A DNA stretch of 64,000 nt from an uncultured Clostridia bacterium (GTDB lineage: Bacteria; Bacillota; Clostridia; Oscillospirales; Acutalibacteraceae): NCBI GenBank assembly GCA_937907605.1, contig CALCYI010000002.1, forward strand, positions 1 through 64,000, written 5' to 3'. Of this stretch, positions 42,905 through 51,673 are shown piece by piece. The notes under the pieces are model-generated. The model saw only the letters and a program-made list of their open reading frames with translations, ran no database searches and was not told the origin of the DNA. Each line of letters begins with the position of its first letter. Positions within the stretch are counted from its first letter, which is position 1. Made by a program: the position numbers and the translations under genes.

Positions 42905-43568
42905 TGTAATACCCCATTCCTCTTTTCGTTTTGATTATATCGGGCTCGGCAGGATTGTCCTCAATCTTATCACGCAGGCGTTTAATATATACTGTAAGGG
43001 TATTATCATTAACGAAGTCGCCCTCGATATCCCATAAATCCTCAAGCAGCTTGTTGCGGGTTAAAACTATACCTCGGTTGTTCAGCATAGTCAGAAGAAG
43101 CCTGTACTCCATAGCGGTAAGGATAACCTCCTCGCCGTTTTTAAAAACGCGCGCCTCGTTCATATTAATCTTTACGTTATGAACGCTTACAACGCCGTCT
43201 GTGCTCTCCTTGCTGTAACGGCGAAGTACGGACTTGATACGCGCAAGAAGCTCCTTAAGCCGAAACGGCTTTGAAATATAATCGTCTGCGCCGAGGTCAA
43301 AACCCATAACCACGTTCACCTCGTCGTCGTACGCGGTAAGGAATATAACGGGATAATCCCCCTGCGCTTTAACAGCCTTGCAGATATCGTAGCCGCTGCC
43401 GTCGGGAAGCGTTAAATCAAGAATATATAATGAAAAAGTATTATTACTGATAACCGATTTTGCTTCGGCAATACTTTTTGCAAGCGTAACCTTATAGCCC
43501 TCGCTCTCGAGCGAATACGTAAGCGCAATGCCGATTGCCTCGTCGTCCTCTAAAAGAAAGATGTTCAT
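42894..43568 (-). CDS. OmpR/PhoB family response regulator
   Basis: A 224-residue two-domain regulator. The receiver has 'EDDEAIG' acidic pocket, phospho-Asp in 'LYILDLTLPDGSG' (about residue 52) and Lys in 'YISKPFRLKELLARI'. The winged-helix effector (about 125-224) has 'TAMEYRLLLTMLNNRG', 'LWDIEGDFVNDNTLTVYIKRLRDKI' split over about 177-201 and 'TKRGMGYYI'. It is the first gene of the module and has its own BceR-like site upstream, consistent with autoregulation and control of both permease units. Confidence 0.94.
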   Translation of the reverse strand: MNIFLLEDDEAIGIALTYSLESEGYKVTLAKSIAEAKSVISNNTFSLYILDLTLPDGSGYDICKAVKAQGDYPVIFLTAYDDEVNVVMGFDLGADDYISKPFRLKELLARIKSVLRRYSKESTDGVVSVHNVKINMNEARVFKNGEEVILTAMEYRLLLTMLNNRGIVLTRNKLLEDLWDIEGDFVNDNTLTVYIKRLRDKIEDNPAEPDIIKTKRGMGYYIEK

Positions 43569-43591
43569 TTTATCACTCCCGTGTCTATTTT

Positions 43592-43629
43592 AACAAAATA
43601 TAATTTTCACTTCAATTACAATATTGTCA
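43592..43629 (-). promoter_or_regulatory. Response regulator promoter with perfect BceR-type site
   Basis: Minus strand TGACA-ATAT-TGTAA (43629-43616) matches TNACA-N4-TGTAA exactly. It is followed at once by a promoter reading TTGAAG, 17 bases, TAAAAT. Confidence 0.75.
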
Positions 43630-43636
43630 CATAAAA

Positions 43637-43687
43637 AGGGGCTGTGAAAAAACGCAATATTTTTAATTGCGTGGCATCACAGCCCCT
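43637..43687 (-). terminator. nrdR terminator
   Basis: Long stem AGGGGCTGTGA/TCACAGCCCCT with an inner ACGCAAT/ATTGCGT hairpin, followed by TTTTTATG on the minus strand. Confidence 0.8.
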
Positions 43688-43697
43688 CAAATCTTTA

Positions 43698-44147
43698 TTA
43701 TTCGTGTAATTTTGCAAGCTCGTCGCGGAAGGACTCTGCGGAATCAAATTCCTTGTAAACCGAAGCGAAGCGTACGTACGCAACCTCGTCGATATCCTTA
43801 AGCTTTTCCATAATAAGCTCGCCTATTCTTGCGGAGGTAACCTCTCTGTCGACCGAAGCCTGAAGCGTGGACTCAATCTCCGCAATCTTTGACTCAAGCT
43901 CTGCAACGGTTACGTGCCTCTTTTCGCACGCGCGTAGCATACCCTTAAGAATCTTGTTTCTGTCGAAAACTTCCCTGGACTTGTCCTTCTTGATTACGAT
44001 AATCGGAACGTCCTCGATTATCTCATATGTAGTGAACCTCTTACCGCACTGAAGGCACTCTCTTCTTCTTCTGATTCTTTCGTTTTCGTCAGTGGGACGC
44101 GAGTCAATAACCTTGCTGTCAGTGAATGAGCAAAATGGACATTTCAT
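43698..44147 (-). CDS. nrdR: Transcriptional repressor NrdR
   Basis: A 149-residue NrdR. The N-terminal zinc ribbon is 'MKCPFC...SKVIDSRPTDENERIRRRRECLQCGKRFTTYE' in segments (Cys3, Cys6, Cys35, Cys38) and the ATP-cone domain covers about 47-137 ('VIKKDKSREVFDRNKILKGMLRACEKR' region). It binds ATP/dATP and represses ribonucleotide reductase genes. It is a single gene with its own promoter and terminator; no nrd genes are in the window. Confidence 0.97.
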   Translation of the reverse strand: MKCPFCSFTDSKVIDSRPTDENERIRRRRECLQCGKRFTTYEIIEDVPIIVIKKDKSREVFDRNKILKGMLRACEKRHVTVAELESKIAEIESTLQASVDREVTSARIGELIMEKLKDIDEVAYVRFASVYKEFDSAESFRDELAKLHE

Positions 44148-44194
44148 AGTATTCTACCTCCTTGAAAAAAGTCCGAATTGAAACTACATTACGG

Positions 44195-44223
44195 ATTATA
44201 ACACAAGATATAGTTAAAGTCAA
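44195..44223 (-). promoter_or_regulatory. nrdR promoter
   Basis: Minus strand TTGACT (44223-44218), 17 bases, TATAAT (44200-44195). Confidence 0.75.
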
Positions 44224-44256
44224 GTGTTTTCACTTTACAACAATATATTGACGTGT

Positions 44257-45144
44257 TTAGTCTATTTTTAGGGAGTATTCCTTTCTGTTGTAGACAAACA
44301 TCCAAATCGCCATAAGTATTATGATAAAATACCCCACAAACGACCACAAATCAGGCACCTGATGTCCGAGGAAGAAATAGCCCTCAATCGCGGTAAAGAT
44401 AATATTCGAATAGTCGTAGACGGATATTTCCCTGCTCGGCGCGTAGGTATAGGCGGCGGTGATACCGAACTGACCGCCCGCGGCGCAGAGACCGACCAAA
44501 AGAAGATAAACAAGCTGCTTCGCCGTCATTTCGTAGTAATTGAATATCAGATAAGGCGCGGTAACCGCAACCGAAAACGCAGAGAAGAAAAACACGGTAA
44601 ACCGCCCGTTTTCGCCCTTATTGCCCATATGACGAACGCAGGTATACGCAGCGCCCGCGCACAGTCCGCCGACAAATCCCGCAAGCGAGGGTATAAGCTC
44701 CACATTATTAAAACTCGGCTTTATAACGAACATCGCGCCGACAAGCGCGCCGATTATCGCGAGCGCCTGCTTAGGCTTAACCTTTTCTCTTAAAAATATT
44801 GCCGAGAATATCAGCGTAAAAAACGGCGAAAGCTTATTGAGCATAGCCGCGTCGGCGGTATGCGCCATATGAGTAGTCGCATAAAAATTACCGAACACGC
44901 CGAGCAGCCCCGCGCTCGCCCTCAGAAAATGGAACGGGAGCGTACCTTTCGTGTGCCTGAAGGGCTCACGGTTTTTAAGGAGCATAAAGGACGCAAAAAA
45001 GAGCGCTACAAGATTACGGAAAAAAACCTTCTGCACTACCGGAACGTCGCCCGAAAGGTTAATAAACGAGCTCATTCCGCTAAAGCACAAGGCGGATAAA
45101 AGTATACAGATAATTCCCTTTGTCTTGTCAGATAATCTGTTCAT
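44257..45144 (-). CDS. DMT superfamily transporter (EamA domains)
   Basis: A 295-residue, ten-helix transporter with two EamA repeats (about 8-140 and 152-290). Features include 'GMSSFINLSGDVPVVQKVFFRN' near 20-41, typical for this group, and 'ILMAIWMFVYNRKEY' at the end. Substrate unknown, probably a metabolite exporter. I use ATG 45144 because it follows the TAA of the upstream isomerase-like gene directly (TAAAATG), which makes the two genes coupled. Confidence 0.88.
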   Translation of the reverse strand: MNRLSDKTKGIICILLSALCFSGMSSFINLSGDVPVVQKVFFRNLVALFFASFMLLKNREPFRHTKGTLPFHFLRASAGLLGVFGNFYATTHMAHTADAAMLNKLSPFFTLIFSAIFLREKVKPKQALAIIGALVGAMFVIKPSFNNVELIPSLAGFVGGLCAGAAYTCVRHMGNKGENGRFTVFFFSAFSVAVTAPYLIFNYYEMTAKQLVYLLLVGLCAAGGQFGITAAYTYAPSREISVYDYSNIIFTAIEGYFFLGHQVPDLWSFVGYFIIILMAIWMFVYNRKEYSLKID

Positions 45145-45145
45145 T

Positions 45146-45928
45146 TTACATATTCTCAAAAAAGCGCTTGCTAAGTTTAAGCTCCTCGGCTACGTCAACG
45201 CCCTTTGAATATATCTCTATTACGTAGTCACCCCTGTAATCTGCGTTATCAAGCGTTTCAAAAAGGCGTTTAAAATCAAAGCTACCCCTGCCCGGAGCGA
45301 TACAGTCCGCCTCGGGAAGTCTGTTGTCCGAAAGGTGAACGTGGGCGATTTCATTTTTAAATTCATCAAGGAAATCGAACGGCTCATACCCAGCCCTTAT
45401 CGACTGCTTAATGTCAAAAACCATATGGAAGTCGCTGCCGAGCGCAGCCCTCATCCTCTTCATAAAGTCAATATGCTGGCTCTTAAAGCGGTCAACGTTC
45501 TCCTGACAGACGAGTACGCCCTCGCGCTTACCGATTTCAACGAGGGACATAAAGCGCTCAAAGTAAAGCTCGTCGGGGAGCGCAATTTTTCTTCTGTCAA
45601 GCGCGCCGTGGATAACTACGACCTTCGCGCCGAGTAGCGCGGCGGCGTGACAGTGCTTTTCATAAAGTCCTATAAAATCCTCATAGCGCCTCTGATATTC
45701 GCCGAAAATACAGTTATTTTCAAGCGCAGAGGAGAAGGGGTGAACGGATAAAACCCGTACCCCGTTGTCGTCAGCCTCCCTCTTCATTTCCTTTACGAAG
45801 GAGGGCTCAAGCTCAGAGCTTGTATTAAAGAATATTTCGGTTTTCTTAAAGCCGAGGTCAATCACCCTCGACAGCGCTTTTTCCGTCTCAAGCGGATAAA
45901 AGCAGGAGGTTGAAGCGCCAACGTTCAT
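45146..45928 (-). CDS. Sugar phosphate isomerase/epimerase family protein
   Basis: A 260-residue TIM-barrel protein of the xylose-isomerase-like (AP endonuclease 2) family. 'MNVGASTSCF' opens it, metal-type residues occur in 'VVIHGALD', 'VCQENVDR', 'MVFDIKQS', 'IAHVHLSDNR' and 'GRGSFDFKRLFETL', and it ends near 'YVIEIYSKG'. Activity may be on an inositol- or ketose-type sugar. It starts 4 bases after the upstream aminotransferase stop, in a three-gene unit with the EamA transporter. Confidence 0.86.
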   Translation of the reverse strand: MNVGASTSCFYPLETEKALSRVIDLGFKKTEIFFNTSSELEPSFVKEMKREADDNGVRVLSVHPFSSALENNCIFGEYQRRYEDFIGLYEKHCHAAALLGAKVVVIHGALDRRKIALPDELYFERFMSLVEIGKREGVLVCQENVDRFKSQHIDFMKRMRAALGSDFHMVFDIKQSIRAGYEPFDFLDEFKNEIAHVHLSDNRLPEADCIAPGRGSFDFKRLFETLDNADYRGDYVIEIYSKGVDVAEELKLSKRFFENM

Positions 45929-45931
45929 TAA

Positions 45932-47194
45932 TTATTCCCCTAACAGTTTTTCGGTTGCCGCAAGGCGTACGCTCGTACAGAGAATCTGTGCAGCGAGGTC
46001 AAGCTCGCTAATCGGCGGAAGCGACGGCGCAATACGGATATTGCTGTCCTTCGGGTCGTTGCCGTAGGGATAGGTTGCGCCTACGGTAGTGAGTACAACG
46101 CCAGCCTCCTTACAGAGCTCGCCGACTCTTTTAGCGCAACCGTCCATAACGTCGAGGCTTATGAAGTATCCGCCGCGGGGCTTGTTCCACGAGGCAATAC
46201 CCTTGCCGCCGAGCTCGTTTTCAAGATGGTTGAGCACCATTTCAAACTTCGGGCGCATAATCTCGGCGTGCTTTTTCATATGGGGCAGGATACCGCCAAC
46301 CTTTTCAAAAAAGCTTACGTGGCGGTGCTGGTTCATTTTATCGTAGCTTATGGTCTGGCAGTTCAGCCTGCGCTTAATATCGGCGATATTATTATCGCTC
46401 GCCGCGAGAGCGGAGATACCCGCGCCTGGGAAGGTCATCTTTGAGGTTGAGCAGACCTCAATTACCATATCCTCGTTATTATATTCGGGCAAAACGTCAA
46501 ATATATTCAGAAGCTCGTCGCCCTCGTCATATAAATCGTGGATACAGTACGCGTTATCCCAGATAATCCTGAAATCCTTTGCGGCGGGCTTAAGTGCGGC
46601 GATACGGCGTACAACCGCGTCGGAGTATGTAATACCCTGCGGATTTGAATACTTCGGCACGCAGAACATACCCTTTACCGCTTCGTCCTTAATAAGCTCC
46701 TCAACTGAGTCCATATCGGGACCGTCGGACTTCATATCAACGTTAATCATTTTGATATTGAAATATTCAAGTATAGTGAAGTGCCTGTCATAACCGGGCA
46801 CGGGACAGAGGAACTTAACCTCGGGGAGCTTGCTCCACGGGGTACTGCCGCACACGCCGTGTGAATAGCACTGCGCAAGGTAGTCGAACATCAGCGAAAG
46901 GCTCGCGTTTGGACCGATAAGTATATTCTTCATATCGACGCCGAGCAAATCGCCGAAAAGCTTTCTGCAGGCGGGGATACCCTCAAGTATTCCGTAATTT
47001 CTGAGGTCAATTCCGTCAACTATATAATCGGGGTCGTCAGTGAGCCCCATTGATAAATCGAGTTGCTCTTTACATGGCTTACCCCTTGACATATCGAGCT
47101 TTAAGCCCATTGCCTTATAATCGTTATATCTTTTTATCAAAGCTTCTTTTTCCGCAATAAGCTCCGATTTTGTCATATTAATATAATTTGACAT
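45932..47194 (-). CDS. Aspartate aminotransferase-like PLP enzyme (PF12897 type)
   Basis: A 420-residue fold type I aminotransferase of the Ic/'MocR-like' aspartate aminotransferase group. 'LDMSRGKPCKEQLDLS' (about 34-49), 'NYGILEGIPACRKLFGDLLG', 'PKYSNPQGITYSD', 'IIWDNAYCIHDLY' and the PLP-lysine region 'CSTSKMTFPGAG' (about 256-267) are diagnostic. It probably interconverts aspartate and oxaloacetate or a similar pair. A GGAGGAGT ribosome site precedes the ATG. Confidence 0.9.
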   Translation of the reverse strand: MSNYINMTKSELIAEKEALIKRYNDYKAMGLKLDMSRGKPCKEQLDLSMGLTDDPDYIVDGIDLRNYGILEGIPACRKLFGDLLGVDMKNILIGPNASLSLMFDYLAQCYSHGVCGSTPWSKLPEVKFLCPVPGYDRHFTILEYFNIKMINVDMKSDGPDMDSVEELIKDEAVKGMFCVPKYSNPQGITYSDAVVRRIAALKPAAKDFRIIWDNAYCIHDLYDEGDELLNIFDVLPEYNNEDMVIEVCSTSKMTFPGAGISALAASDNNIADIKRRLNCQTISYDKMNQHRHVSFFEKVGGILPHMKKHAEIMRPKFEMVLNHLENELGGKGIASWNKPRGGYFISLDVMDGCAKRVGELCKEAGVVLTTVGATYPYGNDPKDSNIRIAPSLPPISELDLAAQILCTSVRLAATEKLLGE

Positions 47195-47273
47195 ATTACT
47201 CCTCCATTGATATAATCTAAAGTGTATTTTATCACTTTATTATATTTAATGCAATAGCGAAGGTGAAAAGCTT

Positions 47274-48650
47274 ATGAAATATCGCACTGAACACGACTCC
47301 ATGGGCGAGGTAAAAGTACCCTCTGATAAGTACTGGGGCGCGCAGACTCAGCGCTCAAAGGATAACTTTAAAATCGGCTCAGGGCTTGAAACTATGCCCG
47401 AGGAAATTATAAGCGCATTTGGTATTTTAAAGAAGGCTGCGGCGAGGGCAAACGCCTCTCTCGTACCCGAGAGAATGACGAAGGAAAAGCTGAAAGCAAT
47501 CTCCAAGGCGTGCGACGAGGTTATTAGCGGAAAGCTCGCTGAGCACTTCCCTCTCGTCGTGTGGCAGACGGGCTCGGGCACGCAGAGCAATATGAACGCA
47601 AACGAGGTTATCGCAAACCGCGGCAACGAGCTTTCAAAAAAGAAGCTGCTCCACCCGAACGACGACGTGAATATGAGTCAGTCATCAAACGACACCTTCC
47701 CCACGGCTATGCACATAGCGGCGGTTATCGCGCTTGAAACGAAGCTCCTGCCCGCGCTTGATACGCTGATTGAGACCTTTAAGGCGCTCGAAAAAAAGCA
47801 TAAGGGAATCGTAAAGAGCGGAAGGACTCACCTGCAGGACGCAACTCCGATTGAGTTTTCCCAGGAAATAAGCGGCTGGAGAACAAGCCTTGAAAAAGAC
47901 AGACGCCTTATAAAATCCGCCCTGCCCGAGCTTAAGGAGCTTGCGCTCGGCGGTACAGCGGTGGGCACGGGGCTCAACGCTCCTAAAGGCTTTGACAGAG
48001 AGGTTGCAAGGGCGGTATCCGAGATTACGGGAATAACTTTTAAGACCGCGCCTAACAAATTCCACGCGCTGACCTCGAAGGACGAGATAGTTTTCGCGCA
48101 TGGCGCAGTAAAGGCGCTCGCGGCGGATATGATGAAAATCGCAAACGACGTTCGGTGGCTTGCGAGCGGTCCGCGCCTCGGGCTTGGTGAAATCACGATA
48201 CCCGAAAACGAGCCGGGCTCCTCGATAATGCCGGGTAAGGTCAACCCGACGCAGTGCGAGGCGGTTACTATGGTAGCCGTTCAGGTAATGGGCAACGACG
48301 CGGCGATAGGCTTTGCCGCAAGCCAGGGCAATTTCGAGCTCAACGTGTTTATGCCCGTAATTATCTATAATTTCCTGCAGTCCGTAAGGCTGCTCAGCGA
48401 GGCAATAACGTCCTTTAACGGTAACTGCGCAGTGGGTATAAGCGCAAATAAGGATAAAATGCACGATAACCTTTACAACTCGCTTATGCTCGTTACGGCG
48501 CTTAACCCCTATATAGGATATGAAAATGCGGCTAAAACTGCCAAGCTTGCGTACAAAGAAAATATTTCTCTCAAGGAGGCGTGCCTTAAGCTCGGCTTCC
48601 TCACCGAAGCGGAATTTGACAAGGTATTCAAGCCCGAAAAAATGGTGTAA
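47274..48650 (+). CDS. fumC: Class II fumarate hydratase
   Basis: A 458-residue fumarase/aspartase superfamily enzyme. The signature '[13 protein letters not shown]' (about 316-328) contains the catalytic Ser, '[17 protein letters not shown]' and '[14 protein letters not shown]' carry the fumarate site and catalytic His. The FumC rather than aspartase call rests on the length and '[13 protein letters not shown]'. It interconverts fumarate and malate. It is divergent from the aspartate aminotransferase, which produces oxaloacetate-linked metabolites. Confidence 0.95.
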   Translation: MKYRTEHDSMGEVKVPSDKYWGAQTQRSKDNFKIGSGLETMPEEIISAFGILKKAAARANASLVPERMTKEKLKAISKACDEVISGKLAEHFPLVVWQTGSGTQSNMNANEVIANRGNELSKKKLLHPNDDVNMSQSSNDTFPTAMHIAAVIALETKLLPALDTLIETFKALEKKHKGIVKSGRTHLQDATPIEFSQEISGWRTSLEKDRRLIKSALPELKELALGGTAVGTGLNAPKGFDREVARAVSEITGITFKTAPNKFHALTSKDEIVFAHGAVKALAADMMKIANDVRWLASGPRLGLGEITIPENEPGSSIMPGKVNPTQCEAVTMVAVQVMGNDAAIGFAASQGNFELNVFMPVIIYNFLQSVRLLSEAITSFNGNCAVGISANKDKMHDNLYNSLMLVTALNPYIGYENAAKTAKLAYKENISLKEACLKLGFLTEAEFDKVFKPEKMV

Positions 48651-48654
48651 AAAA

Positions 48655-48686
48655 TTAACGGACAGTTCATACAAACTGTCCGTTAA
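48655..48686. terminator. Bidirectional terminator
   Basis: A 13-bp stem TTAACGGACAGTT/AACTGTCCGTTAA with U tracts on both sides, between the convergent fumC and M23 peptidase genes. Confidence 0.88.
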
Positions 48687-48697
48687 ATTTTTTTCGA

Positions 48698-50482
48698 TTA
48701 TGATTTTTTAGTGGTAAAGGTTTTTGTAGCGGAATAATAATTTTTTCCGTTATAAACAACATATGCACGGTATTCATAAGTAGTGTTTGCGCTCAATGTC
48801 ATATTCAATTCCTTGTTTTTACCAACTGTCCACCACATAGGAGTTGAGGCGGCGTTAACATACTTCGAATTCATTGCTTCGGTTTTTGTTTTCCATGTGG
48901 AAGTGCCTTTTTTTCTTACTTGAACGCCAACCTTTTTAATTGTTACCTTACTCGGATTATTGGCGGTAAAGTTAATCTGAACGGAATTTTTCGTCAATTT
49001 GCTGACGGTTTTAACACTAACTGTCGGCAATGTAATGCTTGCTTTTTTTGTTGTCGCTTTTGTTGTTGAAGACTGCGAACCTGTGGAATTTGTTGTAGCT
49101 ACTGAATTGTTCGAAGTACTGCTGTTATAAGGAATGCCTAAATAAGCGTATAAATCCCTATCGCTTATTTTATCTAAATCAATAGTACTAACAGAAGCGA
49201 ATGTAAACACATCAGTAACATCAACAAAATAGAATTTTTGGTTTTCACCATTGCCAAAATAATACTGTTGGATTCTAGTATTAACATCCTTCTTTGCGCC
49301 AACGCAATCTAAAACTCTACCCGTGTTTTTTGACTGAATGACAAACTGGTTTCCTCTTTTAATTATGCTAAAATACTGTGCGCCAGCATTACCAGAAGCA
49401 TACAGTTGAAGCGCTGCGCCACAATCATATTTACTCTTCACAGCGTAATTTGAATCCATATCTAATGCCAAGTCAGGATTGTCAGCAAGTACAAATTTAT
49501 AACAACCATCCTCACCTGCCGCTGCGACCTTAAACAGCTGTTTGCTATCCAGGGAATTCTTTTGGAGCGTAATGGAAGCACGATTTGAAGCAGAAGACGC
49601 TTGGAGAACCTTCTTTGAGTAAGGGTTCAATATTTTATAAATATGTCCCTTTTGGAGAATACCGGTGGGACTCTTTTCCCAGTGAGCAAAAAGGGTAATA
49701 TTAGTTAGTTGAGAACTTGTACCATACCATTTGCCGCCACTTTTAGCATCATACCACCCAACAAAGGTATAGCCCGCTCTCGTAGCACTCGGAATATTAC
49801 GTCCCAAGGTTTTCCCGGGATTAATCTTTAAACTTGTGCAACTTACCGTTCCGCCGTTACCGTCAAATTTGACAGTCAAGTAGTCCTCATAATTAAAAAT
49901 ACACTTTTTACTTGTTATATCATTATTACAATAATTCTTAAAAGGTTTATCTTTATTTATTTCAAAATGTGCATGAGCTCCAAACGAATAGCCCCTGTCG
50001 CCAACCGTACCTAAATATGTACCCTTTTTAATCGTTTGGCCTTTTTTTACTTCTCCCGAAACCGACCCCATATGTGCATATTGCATATAGTACGTCTTAT
50101 TGTTAATCTTGCATTTAATAATTACGCCATTACCCAGACCGTAATTGCAAGTCCCCTTATAAGTTGTCTCTTTATGTTTATGATTGGGCTTGCATTTTTT
50201 CTTATGATTGCCTTCAGCGTTTGTATTACAACCCCTATATACATCATAAACTACTCCGTCATAAGCAGCATACCATAACTGTCCCTTTTCGGCTTTTATA
50301 TCAATGCCATGATGTTTGCCATGATGTGTTGAGATTGTTTTTAATGGTTCGTGAGTGTTTTTATCTCGCACTGGCCACAGAAGCGTAGCTACCTTTGTTG
50401 CAGCTTGTGTCTGAATAGTCATACCGCCAAGCACACTGAACAGCATCAGTAGTGATAAAAATATACTTATTGTTCTTTTCAT
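48698..50482 (-). CDS. Secreted M23 peptidase with InlB, ricin-lectin and Fn3-like domains
   Basis: A 594-residue exported protein. After a signal peptide (1-28) comes an M23/LytM domain whose zinc ligands are His57, Asp61, His170 and His172 (GAHAHFEIN), with His136 nearby; a His/Cys/Lys-rich insert at about 84-112 is unusual. An InlB B-repeat (about 203-271), a ricin-type beta-trefoil (about 275-425), a Ser/Thr-rich linker (about 450-485) and an Fn3-like domain follow. It probably cuts peptidoglycan cross-bridges while bound to sugars. A perfect promoter lies upstream, shared with an operator of the divergent XRE gene. Confidence 0.9.
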   Translation of the reverse strand: MKRTISIFLSLLMLFSVLGGMTIQTQAATKVATLLWPVRDKNTHEPLKTISTHHGKHHGIDIKAEKGQLWYAAYDGVVYDVYRGCNTNAEGNHKKKCKPNHKHKETTYKGTCNYGLGNGVIIKCKINNKTYYMQYAHMGSVSGEVKKGQTIKKGTYLGTVGDRGYSFGAHAHFEINKDKPFKNYCNNDITSKKCIFNYEDYLTVKFDGNGGTVSCTSLKINPGKTLGRNIPSATRAGYTFVGWYDAKSGGKWYGTSSQLTNITLFAHWEKSPTGILQKGHIYKILNPYSKKVLQASSASNRASITLQKNSLDSKQLFKVAAAGEDGCYKFVLADNPDLALDMDSNYAVKSKYDCGAALQLYASGNAGAQYFSIIKRGNQFVIQSKNTGRVLDCVGAKKDVNTRIQQYYFGNGENQKFYFVDVTDVFTFASVSTIDLDKISDRDLYAYLGIPYNSSTSNNSVATTNSTGSQSSTTKATTKKASITLPTVSVKTVSKLTKNSVQINFTANNPSKVTIKKVGVQVRKKGTSTWKTKTEAMNSKYVNAASTPMWWTVGKNKELNMTLSANTTYEYRAYVVYNGKNYYSATKTFTTKKS

Positions 50483-50531
50483 TCTTCATACTCCTTTACA
50501 AAACACTTAAAACATTAATCGTATATATACA

Positions 50532-50560
50532 ATTATAGATAATATTTATCTATTTGTCAA
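50532..50560 (-). promoter_or_regulatory. Perfect consensus promoter of the M23 peptidase gene
   Basis: Minus strand TTGACA (50560-50555), 17 bases, TATAAT (50537-50532). The palindrome at 50535-50553 fills the spacer. Confidence 0.8.
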
Positions 50561-50577
50561 TAGATAAAATCTATCTA
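50535..50577. promoter_or_regulatory. Tandem palindromic operators, likely of the XRE regulator
   Basis: ATAGATAATATTTATCTAT (50535-50553) is a near-perfect palindrome and ATAGATAAAATCTATCTA (50560-50577) repeats its left half with an inverted right half. They lie between the divergent M23 and XRE genes over both promoters (XRE -10 TATAAT at 50581-50586). Confidence 0.65.
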
Positions 50578-50597
50578 AGGTATAATAATACAGGGTG

Positions 50598-50816
50598 ATG
50601 ATTATAAAGACGCGCATTAAGGATTTAAGAATTGACAACGATTTAACTCAATCGCAGGTCGCTGAGGCAATCGGCATAACTCAGCGAAAATATAGTTATC
50701 TTGAAACCGAAATACAGCCTCTGACTGATGAAATTATATGTCGCTTATCTTTCTTCTACAAGGTAAGTACAGATTATTTATTGGGATTAACTAATAATCC
50801 GAAAAGACAACAGTAA
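50598..50816 (+). CDS. XRE family HTH regulator
   Basis: A 72-73-residue protein that is just one XRE (lambda-repressor-like) helix-turn-helix: 'IKDLRIDNDLTQSQVAEAIGITQRKYSYLETE' in segments, with 'TQSQVAEAIGITQRKYS' as helices 2-3, and a C-terminal 'KVSTDYLLGLTNN', typical of these small regulators. GTG at 50595 is an alternative start. It probably represses itself and the divergent M23 gene from the palindromes between them. Confidence 0.9.
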   Translation: MIIKTRIKDLRIDNDLTQSQVAEAIGITQRKYSYLETEIQPLTDEIICRLSFFYKVSTDYLLGLTNNPKRQQ

Positions 50817-50845
50817 ACCGCCGCGGAATTAAGTCCGTGGCGGTT
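50816..50845 (+). terminator. Terminator of the XRE gene
   Basis: The 12-bp stem AACCGCCGCGGA/TCCGTGGCGGTT followed by TTGTTCTGTTGTTTT; the convergent SCP2-type gene ends just beyond it. Confidence 0.75.
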
Positions 50846-50858
50846 TTGTTCTGTTGTT

Positions 50859-51656
50859 TTATTTTGCTAAATCTCCGACTATCATCATATAGTCGCCTAT
50901 CTGTACGCCGAACTCCGGTCCGCCCTCCATCATAAGCTGCTGGTCTGCAGTCATCTGGAACATATCGCCCGTGCCGAGCAGTATCTTAAGCGCGGAGGTG
51001 GGACAGTCAAACTTCATACAGAAGAAGGGCTTAGCCCTCTTGTATTCTCCCCTGCCCGCTCTTGATTTACCCGCTTTTATACGGATATACGCGGTACACT
51101 CGGGGTGACCTACAACCTCCCACTGATAGCAGCGGTCGGGGGACTTAAGAGTCCACTCGTGGATTGCGGGGTGTCCGAGCTTGTTGAGCTGGGAAATACC
51201 CGAGGAAAGCAGGTAGAAATAGAGCTTACACAGAAGCACCGAGGTCGTCTCGTCATTCTCGGGCGGCTCTTTTATATTAAGTAGGTTGCTCATTTTAAGC
51301 AGAACCTGCATAAACTTTAAGAACTTGCCGAGATTTTTAATCTTGAACTTCGGCAGCTTAGCCATATTGCCCTTCATAAAGTCGTTCATCTTTTCCATTG
51401 ATGAAAACGCAAGCTCCCCGTCGATTTTTCCCTGTCCGAGATACTCGCCGAGCTTAACCCTCCACTCCCCGTTTTCAACGATAAAGTGAACGGCTTCCTT
51501 TTCCTCTGCGTTTACCTTAGCGGATACCTGATAGATTGCATTAACGCCCTCAAACTTTTTCTTAAGCTCGGGAACGTCGGTCGCAATTGTTTTCATAAGA
51601 GGCAGCGCACCTGCCATAAAAACTTTATTCGCATAACGAACTTCATCAGTTGGCAC
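50859..51656 (-). CDS. Tandem SCP2-like domain protein (copy B)
   Basis: A 265-residue cytosolic protein with no named function. Two SCP2/sterol-carrier-like halves can be traced: about 35-130 ('VHFIVENGEWRVKLGEYLGQGKIDGELAFSSMEKMNDFMKG' region) and about 185-265 ('AYIRIKAG...MKFDCPTSALKILLGTGDMFQMTADQQLMMEGG', ending in 'GDYMMIVGDLAK'). The start is GTG 51656, 8 bases behind AAAGGAGG. It is the last gene of the aminotransferase-transketolase operon and resembles in plan the first gene (copy A). SCP2 domains bind hydrophobic ligands, so a lipid-like substrate or product is inferred. Confidence 0.65.
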   Translation of the reverse strand: MPTDEVRYANKVFMAGALPLMKTIATDVPELKKKFEGVNAIYQVSAKVNAEEKEAVHFIVENGEWRVKLGEYLGQGKIDGELAFSSMEKMNDFMKGNMAKLPKFKIKNLGKFLKFMQVLLKMSNLLNIKEPPENDETTSVLLCKLYFYLLSSGISQLNKLGHPAIHEWTLKSPDRCYQWEVVGHPECTAYIRIKAGKSRAGRGEYKRAKPFFCMKFDCPTSALKILLGTGDMFQMTADQQLMMEGGPEFGVQIGDYMMIVGDLAK

Positions 51657-51673
51657 AGCAAAAGCCTCCTTTC

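Noticed and set aside
47685..48674. 329-codon frame antisense to fumC
   Set aside because: fumC is complete with all catalytic motifs; the antisense frame has Arg/Ser-rich composition and no ribosome site.
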